Part shown: positions 28,499-36,288 of the stretch, one piece after another
Layout: each line of letters starts with the position of its first letter
How positions within the stretch are numbered: position 1 is the first letter of the stretch
From: Rhodoplanes sp963712435
GTDB lineage: Bacteria > Pseudomonadota > Alphaproteobacteria > Rhizobiales > Xanthobacteraceae
Length of the DNA: 64,000 bases
Assembly: GCA_963712435.1 (NCBI GenBank)
Contig: CAVQIB010000003.1
Location: 682,001-746,000, forward strand
Direction of reading: 5' to 3'
The notes under the pieces: generated by a model
Told to the model about the DNA's origin: nothing
Seen by the model: the letters and a program-made list of their open reading frames with translations, nothing else
The model's database searches: none
Position numbers and translations under genes: made by a program

Positions 28499-28663
28499 AC
28501 CTCTCCCCGGCGGGGAGAGGTCGACCGAGCTCAGCGAGGTCGGGTGAGGGGCACAGGAGAAAGAAGGGTGCGCCCGCATTTGGCTCGCATCTGGTTCCGC
28601 CCGACGCTCGCCGATCCTCCGGACACGCCCGAGGACAGGTTCTCTCCCCACCAGGGAGACAGA
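28499..28663. repeat. Palindromic repeat element, family A, partly decayed
   Basis: The left arm is a perfect CTCTCCCC/GGGGAGAG hairpin (about 28501-28518) followed by GGTCGGGTGAGGGG, the same flank as in the 981-1128 element. The right arm near 28641-28663 (TTCTCTCCCC-ACCA-GGGAGA) is degenerate. The element sits inside the operon between infB and rbfA. Confidence 0.8.
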
Positions 28664-28760
28664 TGATCGTAACGAATAGACGATGGCTCTGTAGAACGCC
28701 ACCGATGAATCGCAAGCGCGAAAACCCTGAAACGCACGACCAGAAAACCGTCGATCGCTA

Positions 28761-29170
28761 ATGCAGTCTCACCAAAGACAGTCAAATCAGCCGCCCCCTC
28801 GCAGCGCGCCTTGCGCGCCGGCGAACTGGTGCGCCATGCGCTCGCCGAGATTCTCGCGCGCGGCGACGTGCACGACCCGGTGATCGAGACGCATCTGATC
28901 ACGGTCGCCGAGGCGCGGATGAGCCCCGACCTGCGGCTCGCCACCATCTATGTGATGCCGCTCGGCGGCCAGGACGAGAAAGCGGTCCTCGCCGCGCTCG
29001 ACCGCAACAGGCGCTTCCTGCGGGGCGAGATCGCGCGGCGCGTGAACCTCAAATTCGCGCCCGACATCCGCTTTCGCATCGATGAGCGATTCGACGAGGC
29101 GCAGCGCATCGAAGACCTCTTGCGTTCGCCGGAGGTGGCGCGCGACCTCGACAGCAAAGCAGAAGAGTGA
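28761..29170 (+). CDS. rbfA: Ribosome-binding factor A, one frameshift
   Basis: ATG 28761 reads MQSHQRQSNQPP, then one C too many in a five-C run near 28796. With it removed the frame continues SQRALRAGELVRHALAEILA, the standard RbfA N-terminus. After that the sequence is intact: PVIETHLITVAEARMSPDLR, IYVMPLG, KFAPDIRFRIDERFDEAQRI. About 136 aa. RbfA binds 30S precursors in cold adaptation and 16S 5' end maturation. The stop overlaps the truB GTG start. Confidence 0.92.
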
Positions 29171-30306
29171 GCAGCCCGTTGCCCGACAAGTTCATCTCCC
29201 CTCCCCCGCGAACGGGGGAGGTCGGCGAGCCGCAAGCGGGTGAGATCGGCGAGCATAGCGAGCCGGGCATCGGCCCCCTCCCCGACCCGCCCCCGCAGGC
29301 GGGGGAGGGCGCAGAGCACAACGGCCCCACCGGCCGCGCAATCGAAGGTCCGCCTCCGAAGAAGCGCCCAAAGCGCGACGTGCATGGCTGGCTGGTGCTC
29401 GACAAGCCGGTCGGCATGACCTCGACCCACGCGGTCTCGGTGGTCAAACGCCTGTTTTCGGCCAAGCGCGCCGGACACGCCGGCACGCTCGATCCGCTCG
29501 CCTCGGGCTGCCTGCCGATCGCGCTCGGCGAAGCGACCAAGACCGTCATGTATGTGATGGACGGGCGCAAGCACTACCATTTCACCGTGCGCTGGGGCGA
29601 GGAGCGCGACACCGACGATGCCGAAGGACGCGCCGTCGCAACGAGCGAAACGCGGCCCTCGGCCGAGGCCATCCGCGCGCTTCTCCCCGGTTTCACCGGC
29701 ACGATCGAGCAGGTTCCGCCGCGCTATTCCGCCATCAAGATCGAGGGCGAGCGGGCCTATGACATCGCGCGCGAAGGCGAGACGGTCGAACTGAAGGCGC
29801 GGCCGATCGACATCCATCGGCTGGAGCTCGCCGGCACGCCCGACCCCGACCACGCGGACTTCGCCGCCGAATGCGGCAAGGGCGCCTATGTGCGCGCGCT
29901 CGCCCGCGACCTCGGCCGCCTCCTCGGCTGCTTCGGCCACGTCTGTGCCCTGCGCCGCACGGCCGTCGGGCCGTTCAGCGAGGCGGACATGATTCCGCTG
30001 GCCCAACTTGAGGCTTTGTGCGATAGAGCCGCAGTCGGTGAGGCTAGCCTCGCCGACGCGCTCTTGCCCGTCTCGACCGCGCTGGACGACATCCCGGCGC
30101 TGGCCGTCAGTCGGGCCGATGCGGCAAGGCTCCAGCGGGGCCATGCCGTTCTGATGCGCGGACGGGACGCTCCCGTCGTCCACGGCACCATCTACGTAAC
30201 GGTTGCGGGCCAACTCATCGCCCTTGCCGAAATGGAGCGTGGCGAAATCGTCCCCAAGCGTGTGTTCAATCTCGCTGGCCTGCATGGAAGAGCCGGCCGA
30301 CAATAA
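29167..30306 (+). CDS. truB: tRNA pseudouridine-55 synthase with repeat-derived N-terminal extension
   Basis: 379 aa. The catalytic domain starts at ~residue 70 (HGWLVLDKPVGMTSTHAVSV). The active-site loop AGHAGTLDPLASGCLP contains the catalytic Asp, and YSAIKIEGERAYDIAREGE and GAYVRALARDLG are typical. TruB forms pseudouridine 55 in the T loop of tRNA. The GTG start at 29167 overlaps the rbfA stop. Residues about 9-48 (PPPRTGEVGEPQAGEIGEHS and onward) are translated directly from a family A palindromic repeat at 29191-29309, leaving a Pro/Gly/Glu-rich tail not seen in other TruB proteins. A later in-frame start cannot be excluded, but none has a clear SD. Confidence 0.93.
   Translation: MSSPLPDKFISPPPRTGEVGEPQAGEIGEHSEPGIGPLPDPPPQAGEGAEHNGPTGRAIEGPPPKKRPKRDVHGWLVLDKPVGMTSTHAVSVVKRLFSAKRAGHAGTLDPLASGCLPIALGEATKTVMYVMDGRKHYHFTVRWGEERDTDDAEGRAVATSETRPSAEAIRALLPGFTGTIEQVPPRYSAIKIEGERAYDIAREGETVELKARPIDIHRLELAGTPDPDHADFAAECGKGAYVRALARDLGRLLGCFGHVCALRRTAVGPFSEADMIPLAQLEALCDRAAVGEASLADALLPVSTALDDIPALAVSRADAARLQRGHAVLMRGRDAPVVHGTIYVTVAGQLIALAEMERGEIVPKRVFNLAGLHGRAGRQ
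29191..29309. repeat. Palindromic repeat element, family A, inside the truB reading frame
   Basis: Left hairpin CCTCCCCCG-CGAA-CGGGGGAGG (about 29200-29221) and right hairpin CCGCCCCCGC-AG-GCGGGGG (about 29286-29307), with the family's usual GGTCGGCGAG flank in between. The unit is open in the truB frame over its whole length. Confidence 0.85.
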
Positions 30307-30317
30307 GGTGCTTGCCG

Positions 30318-30587
30318 ATGTCGATCACGACGAGCCGCAAGGCAGAACTCATCACATCCTACGGTGCGAAAGCCGACGACACTGGATCGCCGGAGGTGCA
30401 GGTCGCGATCCTCTCCGAGCGGATCTCCAACCTGACCGAGCACTTCAAGACCCACGTCAAAGACAACCATTCGCGACGCGGCCTTCTAAAGCTCGTCTCA
30501 CAACGCCGTCAGCTGCTCGATTATCTGAAACGCGCCAATGAGGCGCGTTACCGCAAACTGATCGAGCGGCTCGGCATTCGCCGCTAA
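30318..30587 (+). CDS. rpsO: 30S ribosomal protein S15
   Basis: 89 aa from ATG 30318 (MSITTSRKAELITSYGAKAD), with AAGGTG 7 nt upstream. Conserved core: DTGSPEVQVAILSERISNLT, HFKTHVKDNHSRRGLLKLVS and RRQLLDYLKRANEARYRKLI. A primary 16S-binding protein. Gene order truB-rpsO-pnp is conserved across Proteobacteria. Confidence 0.97.
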   Translation: MSITTSRKAELITSYGAKADDTGSPEVQVAILSERISNLTEHFKTHVKDNHSRRGLLKLVSQRRQLLDYLKRANEARYRKLIERLGIRR

Positions 30588-30678
30588 TCGATTGGCGGCC
30601 AGGAGGTCTGGGCTGCAATGAAGCCCGACGAACCGAGGCTTAAGAACGCCATGGCAGGATCGCCGGACGCTGCGTGAC

Positions 30679-30701
30679 GCTGCGGCCGCCCGCGGCGCAG
30701 C
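30679..30701 (+). promoter_or_regulatory. Stem-loop between rpsO and pnp
   Basis: GCTGCG pairs with CGCAGC, extended by CCG/CGG across a one-base bulge. It lies in the 177-nt gap before pnp, where E. coli has an RNase III site that lets PNPase repress itself. Sequence shows only the hairpin; the equivalent function is inference. Confidence 0.5.
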
Positions 30702-30764
30702 AGCACCCCGCCGTCTTGCTCATGGCTTCGGAAGCGCAACCGAAAACCCATGAAAGAATCTACT

Positions 30765-32930
30765 ATGTTCGATATTCATCGTGTGGAAATCGACTGGGCC
30801 GGGCGCAAGCTCGTCCTGGAGACCGGCCGCATGGCCAGGCAGGCCGACGGCGCCGTCCTCGCCACCTATGGCGAGACCACCGTCCTCGCGACCGTCGTCG
30901 CCGAGAAGAATCCGCGGCCCGGCATCGATTTCCTGCCGCTCACCTGCAACTATCAGGAAAAGACCTATGCGGCCGGGCGCATCCCCGGCGGCTTTTTCAA
31001 GCGCGAAGGCCGCCCGAGCGAGCGCGAGACGCTCACCTCGCGGATGATCGACCGCCCCGTCCGCCCATTGTTCGCCGACGGCTGGCGCTGCGACACCCAG
31101 GTGATCGCCACCGTGCTGTCGCACGATCTGGAGAATGATCCCGACATCGTCGCCATGGTCGCCGCGTCGGCCGCGCTGACCCTGTCGGGCGCGCCGTTCA
31201 TGGGACCGATCGGCGCGGCGCGGGTCGGCTTCATCAACAACGAATATGTCCTCAATCCGCAGATCGACGAGATGCTGGAAAGCCATCTCGATCTCGTCGT
31301 CGCGGGCACCCAGGACGCGGTGCTGATGGTCGAATCGGAGGCGCGCGAGCTGCCCGAAGAGGTCATGCTCGGCGCCGTGATGTTCGGCCATCGCCACCTC
31401 CAGCCGGTCATCGAGGCGATCATCCGCCTTGCGGAGAAGGCGGCGAAGGAGCCGCGCGATCTCGTGGTCCCGGACAATGCCGCGATCGAGAAGGAGATGC
31501 TGGGCCTCATCGAGGCGGACCTGCGCGAAGCCTATGCGATCGCGCAGAAGCAGGAGCGCCACAAGGCGGTCGACGCCGCCAAGGCGAAGGTGAAGGCCCA
31601 CTTCTTCACGTCCGGCATCGAGCCGGTCTACCAGGAACACCACGTGCTCGGCGTGTTCAAGGACCTGGAAGCCAAGATCGTGCGCTGGAACATCCTCGAC
31701 ACCGGCCGGCGCATCGACACGCGCGATCTCCAGACCGTGCGCCCGATCACGGCCGAGGTCGGCGTGCTGCCGCGCGCGCACGGCTCGGCCCTGTTCACCC
31801 GCGGGGAGACGCAGGCCCTGGTGGTGGCCACCCTCGGCACCGGGGAGGACGAGCAGTTCATCGATGCGCTCGAAGGCACCTACAAAGAGACCTTCATGCT
31901 GCATTACAATTTCCCGCCGTTCTCGGTCGGCGAGACCGGGCGGCTCGGGTCGCCGGGCCGGCGCGAGATCGGCCACGGCAAGCTCGCCTGGCGGGCGATC
32001 CATCCGGTGCTGCCGCTGCATCATGAGTTCCCCTACACGATCCGTGCGGTGTCCGAGATCACCGAATCGAACGGCTCGTCCTCGATGGCGACCGTGTGCG
32101 GCACCTCGCTCGCCTTGATGGACGCCGGCGTGCCGCTGCGCTCGCCGACCGCCGGCATCGCAATGGGCCTCATCCTCGAAGGCGAGCGTTTCGCCGTGCT
32201 CTCCGACATTCTCGGCGACGAGGATCATCTCGGCGACATGGATTTCAAGGTGGCGGGCACCGAGAACGGCGTCACCTCGCTGCAGATGGACATCAAGATC
32301 GCCGGCATCACCGAGCAGATCATGCGGGTCGCGCTCAACCAGGCCAAGGACGGCCGCCTGCATATTCTCGGCGAGATGTCGAAGGCGCTCAGCCAGCACC
32401 GCGCCCAGCTCGGCGAGCACGCGCCTCGCATCGAGGTGTTCTCGATTCCCGTGGACAAGATCCGCGAGGTGATCGGCTCCGGCGGCAAGGTGATCCGCGA
32501 GATCGTGGAGAAGACCGGCGCCAAGATCGACATTTCCGACGACGGCACCGTGAAGGTCGCGTCCGCCAAGGCGGAGTCGATCCGCGCCGCCATCAACTGG
32601 ATCAAGTCGATCGCCTCCGAGCCCGAGGTCGGCCAGGTCTATGAGGGCACGGTGGTGAAGGTGATGGACTTCGGCGCCTTCGTGAACTTCTTCGGCTCGC
32701 GCGACGGACTGGTGCATATCAGCCAGCTCGCGCAGCGCCGGGTGCAGAAGGTCACCGACGTCGTCAAGGAAGGCGACAAGGTCAAGGTCAAGCTGCTCGG
32801 CTTCGACGAGCGCGGCAAAGTGCGGCTCTCGATGAAGGTGGTCGACCAGGAGACGGGCGAGGACATCGAGGCCAAGCAGAAGGCGGAGGGCGGCGAGCAG
32901 CCGCGGGAGGCGGCGCAAGCCGGGGACTAG
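30765..32930 (+). CDS. pnp: Polyribonucleotide nucleotidyltransferase (PNPase)
   Basis: 721 aa from ATG 30765 (MFDIHRVEIDWAGRKLVLET); an in-frame ATG five codons earlier is less like family members. Two RNase PH domains (first GRMARQADGAVLATYGETTV; second LPRAHGSALFTRGETQALVV, with the catalytic region DILGDEDHLGDMDFKVAGTE), an all-helical linker, then KH (KIREVIGSGGKVIREIVEKT) and S1 (YEGTVVKVMDFGAFVNFFGS). It degrades RNA 3' to 5' using phosphate and can add tails. Intact, no shifts. Confidence 0.97.
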   Translation: MFDIHRVEIDWAGRKLVLETGRMARQADGAVLATYGETTVLATVVAEKNPRPGIDFLPLTCNYQEKTYAAGRIPGGFFKREGRPSERETLTSRMIDRPVRPLFADGWRCDTQVIATVLSHDLENDPDIVAMVAASAALTLSGAPFMGPIGAARVGFINNEYVLNPQIDEMLESHLDLVVAGTQDAVLMVESEARELPEEVMLGAVMFGHRHLQPVIEAIIRLAEKAAKEPRDLVVPDNAAIEKEMLGLIEADLREAYAIAQKQERHKAVDAAKAKVKAHFFTSGIEPVYQEHHVLGVFKDLEAKIVRWNILDTGRRIDTRDLQTVRPITAEVGVLPRAHGSALFTRGETQALVVATLGTGEDEQFIDALEGTYKETFMLHYNFPPFSVGETGRLGSPGRREIGHGKLAWRAIHPVLPLHHEFPYTIRAVSEITESNGSSSMATVCGTSLALMDAGVPLRSPTAGIAMGLILEGERFAVLSDILGDEDHLGDMDFKVAGTENGVTSLQMDIKIAGITEQIMRVALNQAKDGRLHILGEMSKALSQHRAQLGEHAPRIEVFSIPVDKIREVIGSGGKVIREIVEKTGAKIDISDDGTVKVASAKAESIRAAINWIKSIASEPEVGQVYEGTVVKVMDFGAFVNFFGSRDGLVHISQLAQRRVQKVTDVVKEGDKVKVKLLGFDERGKVRLSMKVVDQETGEDIEAKQKAEGGEQPREAAQAGD

Positions 32931-32949
32931 TCGGCCGCGTTTTTCACGA

Positions 32950-32973
32950 CCTCTCCCCGCGCGCGGGGAGAGG
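32950..32973. repeat. Palindromic repeat, family A, single hairpin
   Basis: CCTCTCCCCGCG directly facing CGCGGGGAGAGG, a perfect 12-bp palindrome, 20 nt after the pnp stop and 22 nt before the next start. It may double as the pnp terminator, although no T-run follows. Confidence 0.85.
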
Positions 32974-32995
32974 CGAAGAGCCGAGGAGCACGCCC

Positions 32996-34552
32996 ATGCT
33001 GATGACCGGGGCCGACTATCGGGAGTCGCTGCGGGCCTATCGGCCGCGGGTCTACATCAACGGGGCGACGGTCAAGAGCGTGGCGGACGAGCCGCTGCTC
33101 GCCCCCGGCGTGAACGCCGTCGGCATCGCCTATGACCTCGCGCATGCGGAAGAACATCTGCCGCTGATGACCGCCCGCCAGGGCACGTCTGGCAAGATCG
33201 TCAATCGCATGGTGCATATCGACGAGACCGCGGCGGATCTCCTTGCCAAGCTCGAAGCGGTGCGGCTCGTCTGCCGGACCTCGGGCTGCGCGCAGCGCTA
33301 TCTCACCCACGACGCCCTGAACGGCCTGTACCAGGCGACCAGGCGCACCGACGAGGCGCACGGCACCGACTATGCGCAGCGCTTTGTCAACTACCTGCAC
33401 CGGGTGCAGGACGAGGACCTGACGCTCGGCATCGCCATGACCGACGCCAAGGGCGACCGCTCCAAGCGGCCGGGCGAGCAGGCCGATCCGGACGTCTATG
33501 TGCACATCAAGGAGCGGCGTTCCGACGGCATCGTCATTCGCGGCGTGAAGGCGATCGTCACCGGCGCGCCCTATATGCACGAATTCCTGGTCATGCCCTG
33601 CCGCACCCATACGCGGGCGGACGCGGCCTTCGCCGTGTGCTGCGCGGTGCCGGTCGATGCGCCGGGCGTCACCATCGTGGCGCGGCCGGCGGGACGGCCG
33701 AGCGAAGCGGCCGCGACGTTTTCGGCGCGCTACGGCCAGTCGACCGGCGTCGTCATCTTCGACGACGTGCTCGTGCCGCATGACAGCGTGTTCCTGGCCG
33801 GGGAATACGACGAGGGCGGGTTTCTCACGACCGCCTATGCGACGCATCACCGCCATTCCTGCATCGGCGCGCGCGGCGGATTCGGCGACCTCCTGATCGG
33901 CGCGGGCGCGCTGATGACCGATGCGAACGGGCTCGATCCGGAACGGCACGGGCATATCCGCGACGCCCTGGTCGAACTCATCACCATCACCGAGAGCTTC
34001 TACGCCTGCGGCGTCGCATCCTCGGTCTACTGCACGCACGATCCCGCCGGCAATGTCATGCCGGACGCGGTGTTCGCCAATATCGGCAAGCTCCTGCTCG
34101 CGACCAAGATCTACGACATGCACAGGCTCGCCCATTACCTCTCCGGCGGGCTCATTGTCGCGCTGCCGGGGCCCGACGAGGACCACAATCCGGAAACGCG
34201 CGCCTCGCTCGCAGCCGTTCTCGGCGGCCGGGCCGATATCCCGGCCGAACAGCGGCTCGCGGTGTCGCGCCTGATCGAGGACCTCACCGTGTCGCACCAG
34301 GCGGGATGGTACTCGGTCATCTCGCTGCATGGCGGCGGCTCGCCCGAGGCCATGAAGCGCGAGATCTGGCGCAACTATCCCGTGATGGAAAAGTCCGAGC
34401 TGGTCGCGACCTTGCTCGATCGCGGCATCTATCCCGACGGACGGCGCGTGTCGAAGCAGCCCGGCCGCTGCTGCCCGACCGGCTGCCAGGTCCCCGGATC
34501 GGAGAGCTCCGCCGGAGACGATCCGGACGAGGTGGCGAGCGCAGCCGAGTGA
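32996..34552 (+). CDS. 4-hydroxybutyryl-CoA dehydratase / HpaB-family flavoprotein lacking the usual Fe-S ligands
   Basis: 518 aa. The whole sequence follows the AbfD layout: MLMTGADYRESLRAYRPRVY, IAMTDAKGDRSKRP, EFLVMPC, VVIFDDVLVPHDSVFLAGEY, GDLLIGAGALM, SVISLHGGGSPEA. AbfD holds a 4Fe-4S cluster through Cys99, Cys103, His292 and Cys299. Here the matching positions are Cys98, Tyr102 (GCAQRY), His285 and Ala292 (HRHSCIGA), so two ligands are gone, although a Cys sits at 289. HpaB-type monooxygenases share the fold without the cluster. The C-terminal tail has its own Cys group (GRCCPTGC, residues 492-497). The fold assignment is firm; the reaction (dehydratase, isomerase or FAD-dependent hydroxylase) is open. 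It stands alone between repeats. Confidence 0.8.
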   Translation: MLMTGADYRESLRAYRPRVYINGATVKSVADEPLLAPGVNAVGIAYDLAHAEEHLPLMTARQGTSGKIVNRMVHIDETAADLLAKLEAVRLVCRTSGCAQRYLTHDALNGLYQATRRTDEAHGTDYAQRFVNYLHRVQDEDLTLGIAMTDAKGDRSKRPGEQADPDVYVHIKERRSDGIVIRGVKAIVTGAPYMHEFLVMPCRTHTRADAAFAVCCAVPVDAPGVTIVARPAGRPSEAAATFSARYGQSTGVVIFDDVLVPHDSVFLAGEYDEGGFLTTAYATHHRHSCIGARGGFGDLLIGAGALMTDANGLDPERHGHIRDALVELITITESFYACGVASSVYCTHDPAGNVMPDAVFANIGKLLLATKIYDMHRLAHYLSGGLIVALPGPDEDHNPETRASLAAVLGGRADIPAEQRLAVSRLIEDLTVSHQAGWYSVISLHGGGSPEAMKREIWRNYPVMEKSELVATLLDRGIYPDGRRVSKQPGRCCPTGCQVPGSESSAGDDPDEVASAAE

Positions 34553-34611
34553 GGCTCACGCGGGCGGCTGCATGTGCACGCTGCGGGCATAGCGGAGCGG
34601 GGCTCGTTCAT

Positions 34612-34633
34612 CCTCCCCCGTGAACGGGGGAGG
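34612..34633. repeat. Palindromic repeat, family A, single hairpin
   Basis: CCTCCCCCGT facing ACGGGGGAGG around a two-base loop, between two convergent genes, where it could serve as a bidirectional stem. Confidence 0.8.
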
Positions 34634-34661
34634 ATAAAGACCGCGCGTATGTTGTTTCACC

Positions 34662-35183
34662 TCACCACCACTGCGGCACGGGAGCGCCGTGCAGCACTTC
34701 GGCGATGCGGGCGCGCGTCGCGGGCGTCGTCTCGGCGGGAAGCGCGTCGATCGCAAAGAACCCGGTCGCGACGATCTCGTTGTTCGGCTTATGCGGCGCG
34801 TCTTGGCGGAAATCGCGCACGACATAGAGCGCGACATGGTCGCGGCGGGACGTCCGCGCATTGAAATAGGCGCCGTGCAACGCCGGCGTTCCCGTGATCT
34901 CGATATTCCCCTCTTCCATGAGTTCGCGCGCGAGCGACTGCAGCATCGTTTCCCCGGCCTCGACCCCGCCGCCCGGCAGATGCCAGCCGTCCACATAGCT
35001 GTGCTTGACGAGAAAGACGCGGCCCTGATCGTCGAGGACGAGCGCCCGCACGCCGAGCGTCATGCCGCGGCGGAAGCGCCAATAGGCGTGCAGCGCGCGC
35101 CGGATCGCCGGCTCGCAGGCGCGCCGCAGATAGGCAAGGCTTTCGCGCAGCGGGTTCGCCGCAGTTTCTTTGGTGTGCGTCAT
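34662..35183 (-). CDS. Nudix hydrolase
   Basis: 173 aa from ATG 35183. The Nudix box is GGVEAGETMLQSLARELMEE followed by GNIEI, matching G-x5-E-x7-R-E-U-x-E-E except that the terminal Gly is Asn. The N-terminal ~40 residues (LRRACEPAIRRALHAYWRFR) precede the domain start TLGVRALVLDDQGRVFLVKH and WHLPGG. The family cleaves nucleoside diphosphates linked to other moieties; no substrate motif is evident. Divergent from mbfA. Confidence 0.9.
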   Translation of the reverse strand: MTHTKETAANPLRESLAYLRRACEPAIRRALHAYWRFRRGMTLGVRALVLDDQGRVFLVKHSYVDGWHLPGGGVEAGETMLQSLARELMEEGNIEITGTPALHGAYFNARTSRRDHVALYVVRDFRQDAPHKPNNEIVATGFFAIDALPAETTPATRARIAEVLHGAPVPQWW

Positions 35184-35271
35184 GGTCCAATTGCCGCCGC
35201 CGCAAGCCGGCGAATGATCGAGCGCTGCGATCCCCTGACCCACGCGGCCCTCGCTCCCGCACGGGCGCGGA

Positions 35272-35286
35272 TGGTTATATAGACCA
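35272..35286 (+). promoter_or_regulatory. Dyad overlapping a possible -10 element upstream of mbfA
   Basis: TGGT and ACCA half-sites flank TATATAG, 25 nt before the mbfA ATG. MbfA genes in Bradyrhizobium and Agrobacterium are controlled by the haem-responsive regulator Irr through an ICE box. This dyad is not an obvious ICE sequence but is the only clear symmetry in the short intergenic space. Confidence 0.3.
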
Positions 35287-35310
35287 TGCCAGAGTCACCC
35301 AGGGTTCACC

Positions 35311-36267
35311 ATGAAACGTTTTGCTGATCTCACCGAGCAGGAAATCCTCGCTCTCGCCATCACCAGCGAGGACGAGGACAGCCGCATCTATCGCGGCTTC
35401 GCCGAGGGGCTGCGCGGCCAGTATCCGCAGTCCGCCGAGGTGTTCGACCGCATGGCGGAGGAGGAGATCAAGCACCATGGCTGGCTCTCCGGCCTCTATC
35501 GCAAGAAGTTCGGCGACTATGTCCCGCTGATCCGCCGGCACGACGTGAAGGGTTTTGTGCGGCATCGGCCGCTCTGGCTGATGCGGCCGCTCGGGCTCGA
35601 TCAGGTGCGCAAATACGCCGAGAGCATCGAATACGAGAATGCCCGCTTCTACCGCAAGGCCGCCGAGCAGGCGCGCGACGCGGCGACGCGCGAGCTGCTG
35701 GGCCGGCTGGCCGAGGCCGAGGAGGGACACGAGCGGCTCGCCGAATCGCTGGAAGGCCGCATCCTCACGCCCGCCGCGCGCGCCAAGGAGGACGAGACCG
35801 CGCGGCGGATGTTCGTGCTGCAATATGTGCAGCCAGGGCTCGCCGGCCTGATGGACGGCTCGGTGTCGACGCTCGCGCCGCTGTTCGCGGCGGCGTTCGC
35901 GACCCACGACACCTGGGCGACCTTTCTGGTCGGCCTTGCCGCTTCGGTCGGGGCGGGCATCTCCATGGGCTTCGCCGAAGCGCTGTCCGACGACGGCTCG
36001 CTCACCGGCCGCGGCTCGCCCTGGCTGCGCGGCGGGGTGTGCGGCCTCATGACGGCGGTGGGCGGGCTCGGGCACACGCTGCCCTATCTCATTCCGCATT
36101 TCTTCACCGCGACCGCCGTGGCGATTGCCGTCGTGGTGCTCGAACTCGCGGCGATCTCCTATATCCGCTACCGGTTCATGGACACGCCGTTCCTTTCGGC
36201 CACGTTCCAGGTCGCGCTCGGCGGCGTGCTCGTATTCCTCGCCGGCATCCTGATCGGCAGTTCCTGA
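35311..36267 (+). CDS. mbfA: Membrane-bound ferritin / iron exporter, Er-VIT1 type
   Basis: 318 aa. The N-terminal erythrin/ferritin-like domain (residues ~8-145) carries the di-iron Glu/His ligands in SEDEDSRIYRGFAEGL, EEEIKHHGW, YENARFYRKAAEQ and EAEEGHERL. The C-terminal VIT1 domain (~165-318) has about five membrane segments (TWATFLVGLAASVGAGISMG, FFTATAVAIAVVVLELAAIS, FQVALGGVLVFLAGILIGSS). Bradyrhizobium MbfA exports Fe2+ and protects from iron and peroxide stress. Length and domain order match. Single-gene unit, divergent from the Nudix gene. Confidence 0.93.
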   Translation: MKRFADLTEQEILALAITSEDEDSRIYRGFAEGLRGQYPQSAEVFDRMAEEEIKHHGWLSGLYRKKFGDYVPLIRRHDVKGFVRHRPLWLMRPLGLDQVRKYAESIEYENARFYRKAAEQARDAATRELLGRLAEAEEGHERLAESLEGRILTPAARAKEDETARRMFVLQYVQPGLAGLMDGSVSTLAPLFAAAFATHDTWATFLVGLAASVGAGISMGFAEALSDDGSLTGRGSPWLRGGVCGLMTAVGGLGHTLPYLIPHFFTATAVAIAVVVLELAAISYIRYRFMDTPFLSATFQVALGGVLVFLAGILIGSS

Positions 36268-36288
36268 CCCGCTTCGATCGCGCAACGA

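Noticed and set aside
28499..29309. CRISPR-like repeats
   Set aside because: The units are palindromic, scattered and unevenly spaced, with no spacers of constant length and no cas genes.
30720..32918. Very long minus-strand open frame covering pnp
   Set aside because: Antisense shadow of a highly expressed, GC-biased gene; the translation is His/Asp/Arg/Leu-rich with no family resemblance. The same applies to long antisense frames over mbfA (35275-37065), murC (55574-58411) and nusA (23071-24984).
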